Assembly: GCA_900757695.1 (NCBI GenBank)
Contig: CAAEOU010000108.1
Coordinates: forward strand, 1 to 5,358
Reading direction: 5' to 3'
DNA: 5,358 bases
Source of the DNA: an uncultured Oscillospiraceae bacterium
GTDB taxonomy: Bacteria > Bacillota_A > Clostridia > Oscillospirales > Oscillospiraceae
Positions 1 through 5,358 of this stretch are shown piece after piece (positions within the stretch are counted from its first letter, which is position 1; every line of letters begins with the position of its first letter). The notes beneath the pieces are model-generated. The model worked only from the letters and a program-made list of their open reading frames with translations, was not told where the DNA came from and did no database searches. The position numbers were made by a program, and so were the translations under genes.

Positions 1-689
1 ATCCCCAGGGGATGACGGAGGCGGCCAGGGCGGCGCTGGAACAGGCAGAGGTGCTCTGCGGCTATACGGTGTATCTGGATCTGGTGAAGGAACAGTTCCC
101 GGAGAAGGAGACCTATACCACTCCCATGACCCGGGAACTGGAACGCTGCCAGTGGGCTGTGAATCGGGCGGCACAGGGGAAAATCGTGGCTATGCTCTGC
201 TCTGGTGATGCGGGAGTTTACGGCATGGCCGGGCCGGTACTGGAACTGGCGGAGGGAAAAAACGTGGAAATCGAAGTGGTGCCCGGGGTGACTGCGGCCA
301 TCAGCGGCGCTGCGGTTCTGGGGGCACCCCTGATGCATGATTTTTGCGTGATCTCCCTGTCCGATCTTCTAACCCCATGGGAGACCATTGCACGGCGGCT
401 TCGCTGTGCGGCGGCAGGGGATTTTTCCATAGTGCTCTATAATCCACGATCCAAAAAGCGCCCGGAGCATCTCCGGCGGGCCTGCCAGATCCTATTGGAA
501 GAAAAAAGCCCGGATACAGTCTGCGGCTGGGTGCGGAACATCGGAAGAGCCGGGCAAACCCATGGAGTTGTGACGCTGGGAGAGCTGGGCAGAATGGAGC
601 TGGATATGTTTACAACGGTGTTCATCGGCGCATCGTCCACGAAAGTGATAGATGGCCGCATGGTAACGCCTCGGGGGTACCGAACATGA
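1..689 (+). CDS. cbiH: Cobalt-precorrin-3 C17-methyltransferase / ring-contraction enzyme CbiH (CobJ family), 5' partial
   Basis: SAM-dependent tetrapyrrole methylase that methylates C17 and drives ring contraction, giving cobalt-precorrin-4 in the anaerobic route; a cytosolic enzyme. The frame is open to the left edge: the first codons read (N/D)-P-Q-G before the Met at 12, matching the family's N-terminal GxGPGDPxxMT loop. The true start is therefore upstream, with only about a dozen residues missing from a protein of roughly 240 aa. Counting from Met12, I see the methylase SAM-pocket motif SGDAGVYGMAG (64-74), PGVTAAISGAAVLGAPL (91-107) followed by HDFCVISLSDLLTPWE, YNPRSKKR (143-150), and the typical C-terminal end TPRGY. 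There is no fused ferredoxin or CbiG-like domain after it. The stop TGA (687-689) overlaps the cbiJ start as ATGA. Family assignment is firm; choosing CbiH over aerobic CobJ is an inference from the neighbours and apparent taxon. Confidence 0.95.
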   Translation, partial: PQGMTEAARAALEQAEVLCGYTVYLDLVKEQFPEKETYTTPMTRELERCQWAVNRAAQGKIVAMLCSGDAGVYGMAGPVLELAEGKNVEIEVVPGVTAAISGAAVLGAPLMHDFCVISLSDLLTPWETIARRLRCAAAGDFSIVLYNPRSKKRPEHLRRACQILLEEKSPDTVCGWVRNIGRAGQTHGVVTLGELGRMELDMFTTVFIGASSTKVIDGRMVTPRGYRT

Positions 690-1414
690 AGCTGCTGATC
701 TTTGGCGGCACCACAGAGGGGCGGATACTGGCGAAAACGCTGACAGAGCGGGGGAATCAGGTGACGGTCAGTGTGGCGACCCCCTTGGGTGCCGAAGAAC
801 TGCGGGGCATTCCCTGCGAGATATGGGAAGGGCGGCTGGACGAGACGGCCATGGCGGAGCGCATTCGGGGCTTTCCGCTGGTCATCGATGCCACCCATCC
901 CTACGCAGAGCAGGTATCCCGGCACATCAGGGCTGCCTGCGGCGAGACGGGCGTTCCCCTGCGCCGGGTACTGCGGGCAGAGTCCCGGGAGGAGGGCTGC
1001 ATCCGGGTGGACAGCTGTAAGGCTGCGGCGGAGTATCTCCGGCATCGGATCGGCAATGTGCTGGTGGCGACAGGGTCAAAGGCCCTGCGGGACTATGCAG
1101 TCCTGTCTCCCCAGCGGCTGTATCCACGGGTGCTGCCCACCCATGAGGCACTGGAGCTCTGCGAGGAGATGGGAATCCCCCACCGCAACATTCTTGCGCT
1201 GCAGGGGCCGTTTTCCTTGAAAATGAACATTGCCATGCTGGAGCAATACAGGATCTCCTATCTGGTTACCAAGGATGGCGGAAAGGCCGGGGGCTTTGAT
1301 GAAAAGCGGCAGGCGGCGGAGGAAACCGGCGCACAGCTGATTTTGGTGGGAAGACCGCCGGATCAGGGGATATCCATGGAGCAGCTGCTTCGGGAATTGG
1401 AGGGACAGCCATGA
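686..1414 (+). CDS. cbiJ: Cobalt-precorrin-6A reductase CbiJ (CobK family)
   Basis: 242-aa reductase that uses a reduced nicotinamide cofactor to reduce the macrocycle of (cobalt-)precorrin-6A to precorrin-6B, the substrate of the next gene product. The length is normal for CbiJ/CobK. The N-terminal Rossmann-like half opens with MKLLIFGGTTEGR (GGTTEGR at 7-13) and carries the family hallmark DATHPYA (68-74). The second half has ATGSK (128-132), LQGPFS (172-177), a TKDGGKAGGFDEK segment (195-207) corresponding to the family's TKxSGxxGxxxK region, and a terminal VGRP (221-224). The ATG at 686 sits in a 4-base ATGA overlap with the cbiH stop. A GGGGG run (673-677) lies 8 bases upstream as a weak ribosome site, so coupled translation is likely. 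The start is well supported because the Rossmann strand begins right at the Met. No signal peptide or membrane segment. Confidence 0.96.
   Translation: MKLLIFGGTTEGRILAKTLTERGNQVTVSVATPLGAEELRGIPCEIWEGRLDETAMAERIRGFPLVIDATHPYAEQVSRHIRAACGETGVPLRRVLRAESREEGCIRVDSCKAAAEYLRHRIGNVLVATGSKALRDYAVLSPQRLYPRVLPTHEALELCEEMGIPHRNILALQGPFSLKMNIAMLEQYRISYLVTKDGGKAGGFDEKRQAAEETGAQLILVGRPPDQGISMEQLLRELEGQP
1399..1404 (+). promoter_or_regulatory. Shine-Dalgarno site for cbiET
   Basis: GGAGGG within the final codons of cbiJ, 6 bases before the ATG at 1411. It supports that start and suggests cbiET can recruit ribosomes on its own as well as by coupling through the ATGA overlap. Confidence 0.75.
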
Positions 1415-2592
1415 AATGCATACTCATTGGCATGGGCTGCGGCCCGGATCATTTCACAGCAGAGGCCAGCGGGGCACTTGGCGAGGCACAGCTGGTGATC
1501 GGTGCCGGACGGCTGCTGAAACAGCTGCCGGATACCGGGGCGGAGCGAATCACAGAATATCGTCCCCGGGAGATCGCAGAGCTGCTGCACGCACACCCGG
1601 TGGATACCGCCTGCGTGGTTTATTCCGGCGACAGCGGATTCTATTCCGGTGCGGCGGGGCTGCTGCCGCTGCTGGAAGGTATGGAGGTGCAGGTGCTGCC
1701 CGGGATCTCCAGCGTGCAGACCTTGGCATCGGAGCTGGGGGAGCGATGGCAGGACTGGAACCTCTGCTCGGCCCATGGGGTATCCTGCGATCCGGTGCAG
1801 GCAGTTATGCAGGGGAAAAAGACGTTTTTTCTGACCTCCGGCGGGGATACACCCGGAAAGCTCTGCACGGCATTGACAGAAGCGGGACTGGGAGAACTGA
1901 ACGTTTTGGTGGGCGAAAATCTGGGAAGTGCCCAGACGCATATCTGGCGGGGCACGGCGCAGGACTGCGCCCGGAGGAGCTTTGCGCCCCTGAATGTGAT
2001 GCTGGCCGAGGCTGCACCCCGATACGTCCGGCGCACGCCGGGGATCCCGGATGACGAGTTCCTGCGGGAAAGGGTGCCCATGACCAAGCAGGAGGTGCGG
2101 GCGGCGGTGCTGGCAAAGCTGGGCGTCATGCCCACCGATGTATGCTGGGATATCGGAGCGGGCACCGGAAGCGTCAGTGTGGAGCTGGCCCAATGGGCAA
2201 AAAGTGTCTGGGCCGTAGAGCGGAAGCAGGATGCGGCAGAGCTGATTCGGAAAAACCGGGAGAGGTTCTGCGCTTGGAACCTCCATGTGGTGGAGGGAGC
2301 GGCTCCGGATGTGCTGGAGGAACTGCCAAAGCCGGATGCGGTCTTTGTGGGCGGCAGCGGAGGAAAAATGGAGGATATTTTGGATGCTGTATTTCGAAAG
2401 AATCCGCAGGCGCGGATCTGTGTCAGCGCCATTGCACTGGAAACCATCCATCGGGCCGTTTCCGGGCTGGATCGGCTGGGCTATGTGCCGGAGGTGACGC
2501 AGATATCCGTCAGCCGCACGAAAACTGCCGGTGGTCTGCATCTTCTGATGGCGCAGAATCCGGTATTCCTTATTACGGGGGCCCAGACATGA
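1411..2592 (+). CDS. cbiET: Fused cobalt-precorrin-7 C5-methyltransferase / cobalt-precorrin-6B C15-methyltransferase (decarboxylating), CbiET
   Basis: 393-aa bifunctional protein with the CobL-type order CbiE then CbiT. The N-terminal tetrapyrrole-methylase domain (about 1-200) shows GMGCGPDHFT (7-16), YSGDSGFYSG (71-80), LPGISSVQ (96-103) and a TSGGDTP segment (142-148). The C-terminal class I SAM methyltransferase domain (about 220-390) shows PMTKQEVRA (223-231), the SAM-binding DIGAGTGSVSVE (247-258), the acidic strand-2 end AVER (268-271) and FVGGSGGKME (312-321), all typical of CbiT. CbiT methylates C15 and decarboxylates the C12 acetate; CbiE methylates C5. Together they convert cobalt-precorrin-6B to cobalt-precorrin-8. 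The start is in an ATGA overlap with cbiJ and has a good Shine-Dalgarno GGAGGG at 1399-1404. The P of the usual GxGPG loop is Cys here. Fusion is common for this pair, so the function is secure. Confidence 0.96.
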   Translation: MKCILIGMGCGPDHFTAEASGALGEAQLVIGAGRLLKQLPDTGAERITEYRPREIAELLHAHPVDTACVVYSGDSGFYSGAAGLLPLLEGMEVQVLPGISSVQTLASELGERWQDWNLCSAHGVSCDPVQAVMQGKKTFFLTSGGDTPGKLCTALTEAGLGELNVLVGENLGSAQTHIWRGTAQDCARRSFAPLNVMLAEAAPRYVRRTPGIPDDEFLRERVPMTKQEVRAAVLAKLGVMPTDVCWDIGAGTGSVSVELAQWAKSVWAVERKQDAAELIRKNRERFCAWNLHVVEGAAPDVLEELPKPDAVFVGGSGGKMEDILDAVFRKNPQARICVSAIALETIHRAVSGLDRLGYVPEVTQISVSRTKTAGGLHLLMAQNPVFLITGAQT

Positions 2593-3941
2593 AGCGCATT
2601 ATGATCGCCGCCATGAGCAGTGGCAGTGGAAAAACCGTCATGACCTGCGGCCTTCTGCGGGCGTTTTCCCGGCTGGGCCTGATGGTGGAGGGCTTTAAGT
2701 GCGGCCCGGACTACATTGATCCCATGTTTCATCGGCGTGTATTGGGGGTGCCCAGCAGGAATCTGGACCTCTATTTACAGGGAGAGGCCGGAGTGAAACG
2801 AACCATGGAAAAGCAGAGTGCCCAGCTTGCCATTTTAGAGGGGGCCATGGGCTTCTATGACGGTCTTGGAGACACCACAGAGGCCAGCGCATGGGAGGTG
2901 GCGGATACGCTGCACATTCCGGCGGTGCTGGTGGTGCGTCCCGGGGGCAGCAGTATCACACTGGCGGCCCAGATCCGGGGACTGATGGAATTCCGCAGTC
3001 CAAGCCATATTGCGGGCCTCCTATTGACGGACTGCAAGCCTATGCTGTTTACCCATCTGCGTCCGATCTTGGAGCGGGAAACCGGGCTCCCGGTGTTGGG
3101 GTATCTGCCGCCCATGGAGGAGGCGCACATTCCATCCCGGCATTTGGGACTGGTAACGGCGGAAGAGATCCAAAACCTCTCGGCACGATTTGATGCCATT
3201 GCGGCGGAGCTGGAGACCCATGTGGAGCTGCCAAAGCTGCTGGAGCTGGCGGCGGAGGCTCCATGCCCGGAGCTGCTGAGAAAGCTGGAAAAAACGCCGG
3301 TACGATGTCGAATTGCCGTAGCCATGGATGCAGCGTTTTCCTTTTATTATCAGGACAATCTGGATGCGCTGGAGCGCGCCGGAGCGGAGCTCTGCTATTT
3401 CAGTCCTCTGGGGGACAAGGCGCTTCCGGACGTAGACGGTCTTTATTTGGGCGGCGGTTACCCGGAGCTGTATCTCCCACAGCTGGCGAAAAATGAGTCC
3501 CTTCGAGGGGAAATTCGACGCAGCGTCCAATCCGGTATGCCTACGGTGGCAGAATGCGGCGGCTTCCTCTATCTGCAAAAGGCCCTGAAGGACACCCATG
3601 GGACGCTCTGGCCCATGGTGGGGACGCTGCCCGGAACCGGCTATGGAACGGAGCGGCTTCAGCGGTTTGGCTATTTGACCCTGAGCGGGGAACAGGATTC
3701 CCTGCTGCTGCGGGCCGGGGAGCAAGTGCATGCCCACGAGTTCCACTATTGGGACTGCACGGACTGCGGAAGTGACCTGATCGCAGGAAAAACGGGAGGC
3801 CGGACATGGCGGTGCGGTTTTGTCGGGAAACGGCTCTATGCGGCGTTTCCGCATATTCACTGGGGGGGAGCACTCCCCATGGCGGAGCGCTTTGTACAGG
3901 CTGCCGCCGAATATCGAGAGGAGAGGCAGCATGGAGCTTGA
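2589..3941 (+). CDS. cbiA: Cobyrinate a,c-diamide synthase CbiA (CobB family)
   Basis: 450-aa ATP- and glutamine-dependent amidase that converts the c and a carboxylates of cobyrinic acid to amides. The length fits the family (about 430-460). The N-terminal ATP-binding domain (1-230) has MSSGSGKT (9-16) as P-loop, KCGPDYIDPMFH (37-48), NLDLYL (58-63) and EGAMGFYDG (84-92), all hallmark CbiA/CobB motifs. The C-terminal class I glutamine amidotransferase-like domain (about 240-440) has LYLGGGYPE (285-293), the nucleophile in AECGGF (Cys323), and the histidine-bearing HIHWGG motif (422-427). The frame is open for about 450 bases upstream, but that part only overlaps cbiET. The ATG at 2589 is chosen because the P-loop strand follows immediately, it forms an ATGA overlap with the cbiET stop, and GGGGG (2577-2581) lies 7 bases before it. 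Whether the natural substrate is cobyrinate (CbiA) or hydrogenobyrinate (CobB) is inferred from context. Confidence 0.96.
   Translation: MKRIMIAAMSSGSGKTVMTCGLLRAFSRLGLMVEGFKCGPDYIDPMFHRRVLGVPSRNLDLYLQGEAGVKRTMEKQSAQLAILEGAMGFYDGLGDTTEASAWEVADTLHIPAVLVVRPGGSSITLAAQIRGLMEFRSPSHIAGLLLTDCKPMLFTHLRPILERETGLPVLGYLPPMEEAHIPSRHLGLVTAEEIQNLSARFDAIAAELETHVELPKLLELAAEAPCPELLRKLEKTPVRCRIAVAMDAAFSFYYQDNLDALERAGAELCYFSPLGDKALPDVDGLYLGGGYPELYLPQLAKNESLRGEIRRSVQSGMPTVAECGGFLYLQKALKDTHGTLWPMVGTLPGTGYGTERLQRFGYLTLSGEQDSLLLRAGEQVHAHEFHYWDCTDCGSDLIAGKTGGRTWRCGFVGKRLYAAFPHIHWGGALPMAERFVQAAAEYREERQHGA
3919..3923 (+). promoter_or_regulatory. Shine-Dalgarno site for cobT
   Basis: AGGAG inside the purine-rich stretch GAGGAGAGG (3918-3926), 7 bases before the ATG at 3931. 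It lies within the last codons of cbiA. It decides the cobT start: the same frame is open further upstream to an ATG at 3820, but that start has no such site and would overlap cbiA by about 120 bases. Confidence 0.8.
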
Positions 3942-4983
3942 GAAGATCATTGCCGGGATCTCCGGTGTTTCGGCAGAAAGCCGGGAGGCCGCTCGACGGC
4001 ACTGGGATACGCTGGCCAAGCCTCTGGGCGGTCTGGGGGTGCTGGAAGAGGATGTTGCAAAGCTTGCGGCGCTGACCGGACGCAAAAATATAACGCTGAA
4101 GCAGCGGACACTGCTGGTTTTTTGCGGGGATAACGGTGTGGTATCACAGGGAGTCAGCCAGTCGGATGCCTCTGTGACTACGGCGGTGGCATCGGCTCTG
4201 GGCCGGGGAGACAGTACAGTGAGCTATATGGCAGAAGCTGCGGGCTGCAATGTACTTCCAGTGGATGTTGGGATGAAGGCACCGACACCCCCCGGCGTAC
4301 TGAACCGAAAAATCAGCCATGGCACCGGGGATATTACCCGGAAGCCTGCTATGACCCGGGAGGAATGCCTTGCAGCCGTGGAGGTTGGCGTCAAACTGGT
4401 GGAGGAGCAGGCAAAGAACGGCACGGATATACTGCTGCTGGGGGAAATGGGGATTGGAAATACCACTACCTCTGCGGCGGTGGCAAGCGTTTTGCTGGGG
4501 TGTCCGCCGGAACAGCTCACCGGAAGGGGGGCCGGACTGTCAGATGCGGGATTGCGGCGGAAGCTCCGTGCGGTCAGGCAGGCCATCGCAGTCCATGGGC
4601 CTGACCCGGAGGACCCCATAGACGTTCTTGCAAAGGTAGGCGGACTGGATCTGGCGGCGTTGTGCGGGGCAGCCTTAGGCGGCGCAAAATATCGCATTCC
4701 GGTATTGCTGGACGGGGTGATCACCAATACTGCGGCGCTGTGTGCGGTCAGACTCTGTCCGGCGGTGAAGGATGCGCTGATCGCCTCCCATGTGTCCGAG
4801 GAGCCTGCGGCAGGCCGGCTGCTGGACGCCATGGGGCTGCGGCCCTGCATTTCCGCAGGGCTCCATCTGGGAGAGGGCAGCGGTGCGGTACTGGCACTGC
4901 CCCTGCTGGATCAGGCACTGGCGGTCTACAACAGCGGACATACGTTTGACGTGCTGGGAATTGCGGCCTATATGGAGATGTGA
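3931..4983 (+). CDS. cobT: Nicotinate-nucleotide:base phosphoribosyltransferase CobT
   Basis: 350-aa enzyme, the usual family length. It transfers ribose-5-phosphate from nicotinate mononucleotide to the lower-ligand base (classically 5,6-dimethylbenzimidazole) to give alpha-ribazole phosphate for the nucleotide loop. Motifs in order: KPLGGLGVLE (30-39), FCGDNGVVSQGVSQ (64-77), VDVGM (111-115), GEMGIGNTTT (171-180), GRGAGLSD (198-205), VGGLDLAALCGA (236-247), DGVITNTAAL (261-270) and HLGEGSGAV (312-320). Glu315 in the last motif aligns with the catalytic Glu317 of Salmonella CobT. The GDN triplet and QSDASVT that follows replace the proteobacterial ADH and FPxxVT, which points to the Firmicutes branch. 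The start overlaps the cbiA 3' end by 11 bases and is backed by the AGGAG site. No base-synthesis gene is in the window, so the actual base used is open. Confidence 0.96.
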   Translation: MELEKIIAGISGVSAESREAARRHWDTLAKPLGGLGVLEEDVAKLAALTGRKNITLKQRTLLVFCGDNGVVSQGVSQSDASVTTAVASALGRGDSTVSYMAEAAGCNVLPVDVGMKAPTPPGVLNRKISHGTGDITRKPAMTREECLAAVEVGVKLVEEQAKNGTDILLLGEMGIGNTTTSAAVASVLLGCPPEQLTGRGAGLSDAGLRRKLRAVRQAIAVHGPDPEDPIDVLAKVGGLDLAALCGAALGGAKYRIPVLLDGVITNTAALCAVRLCPAVKDALIASHVSEEPAAGRLLDAMGLRPCISAGLHLGEGSGAVLALPLLDQALAVYNSGHTFDVLGIAAYMEM

Positions 4984-4988
4984 GGGAG
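4983..4988 (+). promoter_or_regulatory. Shine-Dalgarno site for cobU
   Basis: AGGGAG, starting on the last base of the cobT stop codon, 6 bases before the ATG at 4995. It fills most of the 11-base gap between the two genes, which leaves no room for a promoter or terminator there. Confidence 0.75.
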
Positions 4989-4994
4989 AGAAGG

Positions 4995-5358
4995 ATGTTT
5001 ACATTGATCATCGGCGGCAGCGCCAGTGGGAAAAGTGAATATGCAGAGCAGCAAGTGCTGACGCTTCCCGGTCAGCGTGTCTATATCGCAACGCTGGAGC
5101 CATGGGATGACGAGTGCCGGAAGCGCATTCGGAAGCATCAAAATGCCCGGGCTCAGCGGGGCTTTATGACACTGGAATGCTATCGGGGCCTTTCCCGGCT
5201 AGCGGTTCCGGGCGGTTCCAATGTTCTGCTGGATGGATTGGGCAATCTGGTGGCAGGGGAACTGTACAGCCCGCAGGGCCGGGGGACTGCGGAGATTCTT
5301 GCGGGAACCGAACACCTGCTGGAGCAGTGCTGCCATCTTACCATGGTGGCCGACGAGG
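4995..5358 (+). CDS. cobU: Adenosylcobinamide kinase / adenosylcobinamide-phosphate guanylyltransferase CobU, 3' partial
   Basis: Bifunctional nucleotide-loop enzyme that phosphorylates adenosylcobinamide and then attaches GMP to give AdoCbi-GDP, the partner that CobS joins to CobT's product. 121 codons are visible and the frame runs open off the right edge; complete family members are about 170-185 aa, so roughly a third is missing. The P-loop GGSASGKS is at 7-14, right after the first beta strand, which fixes the start. YIAT (30-33) and the DDECRKRIRKHQ segment (38-49) match the family's YIATxxxxDxExxxRIxxH; His48 aligns with the guanylylated His46 of Salmonella CobU. VLLDGLGNLVAGEL (77-90) matches the VLLDCLTxLLxN strand and helix, with Gly in place of the usual Cys and Thr. 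Preceded by AGGGAG and 11 bases after cobT. The short form resembles clostridial CobU. Confidence 0.93.
   Translation, partial: MFTLIIGGSASGKSEYAEQQVLTLPGQRVYIATLEPWDDECRKRIRKHQNARAQRGFMTLECYRGLSRLAVPGGSNVLLDGLGNLVAGELYSPQGRGTAEILAGTEHLLEQCCHLTMVADE

Noticed and set aside
437..1045. Antisense open frame spanning the cbiH/cbiJ junction, and a similar one at 4224-4850 opposite cobT
   Set aside because: Composition looks like the reverse complement of coding DNA, there is no family motif, and both are covered by firm sense-strand genes.
1363..2541. Long antisense open frame of 392 codons opposite cbiET, with another of 354 codons at 3021-4085 opposite cbiA
   Set aside because: Both lie fully opposite genes with strong family motifs. 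Their translations are rich in Gln, His, Arg, Pro and Ser with no recognisable domain, as expected from stop-poor frames opposite GC-rich coding DNA. No convincing start context was seen.
2142..2588. Upstream extension of the cbiA frame by about 149 codons
   Set aside because: It overlaps the CbiT domain in another frame, is Gly/Arg/Cys-rich with no domain, and would place the P-loop, normally at the N-terminus, deep inside the protein.
3820..3930. Upstream extension of cobT to an ATG at 3820
   Set aside because: It overlaps the conserved end of cbiA and lacks a ribosome site, whereas the ATG at 3931 has AGGAG at proper spacing and gives the normal 350-aa length.
4984..4994. Possible promoter or terminator between cobT and cobU
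   Set aside because: The gap is only 11 bases and is taken up by the Shine-Dalgarno; there is no hairpin followed by a T run.
1..5358. Cobalamin riboswitch, CRISPR array, tRNA/rRNA, insertion sequence or phage element
   Set aside because: No non-coding stretch longer than 11 bases exists, and no repeat-spacer pattern, inverted terminal repeats or RNA gene signature was seen. A riboswitch, if present, would be before the first gene of the operon and outside this window.

Overview
This window is a compact, one-direction stretch of a cobalamin (vitamin B12) biosynthesis operon. It holds six genes on the + strand: cbiH (5' end cut off), cbiJ, a fused cbiE-cbiT, cbiA, cobT and cobU (3' end cut off). 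Essentially every base is coding. There is no RNA gene, repeat array, insertion sequence, CRISPR, riboswitch or terminator that I can support. The promoter, and any cobalamin riboswitch, would lie upstream of the window.

The DNA is GC-rich (roughly 60% by eye). The proteins look like those of anaerobic Firmicutes, probably a Clostridia / Oscillospiraceae-type bacterium. The clues are the CobT signature with 'GDNGVVSQGVSQ' in place of the proteobacterial 'ADHGV...GVSxFP', the short CobU with a 'GGSASGKS' P-loop, the CbiET fusion, and good Shine-Dalgarno sequences before cbiET, cobT and cobU. The taxon is an inference. The enzymes are named in the Cbi (early-cobalt, anaerobic) style for the same reason, because the sequences alone do not separate them from the aerobic CobJ/CobK/CobL/CobB homologues.

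Layout: 1-689 cbiH (ring contraction and C17 methylation); 686-1414 cbiJ (reduction of cobalt-precorrin-6A); 1411-2592 cbiET (C5 and C15 methylation plus decarboxylation); 2589-3941 cbiA (a,c-diamidation of cobyrinate); 3931-4983 cobT (activation of the lower-ligand base); 4995-5358 cobU (cobinamide kinase/guanylyltransferase). The first three junctions are 4-base ATGA stop/start overlaps, cbiA and cobT overlap by 11 bases, and cobT and cobU are 11 bases apart. This is the pattern of one translationally coupled transcript.

Together the genes take the corrin ring from cobalt-precorrin-3 towards cobyrinate a,c-diamide and then start nucleotide-loop assembly. The steps not in view (CbiL, CbiF, CbiG, CbiD, CbiC, adenosyltransferase, CbiP, CbiB, CobS) must be encoded outside the window. 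I did not find a previously undescribed system here. The observations listed are modest: family-motif deviations, an open question about the lower ligand, and a local excess of the palindrome CCATGG.
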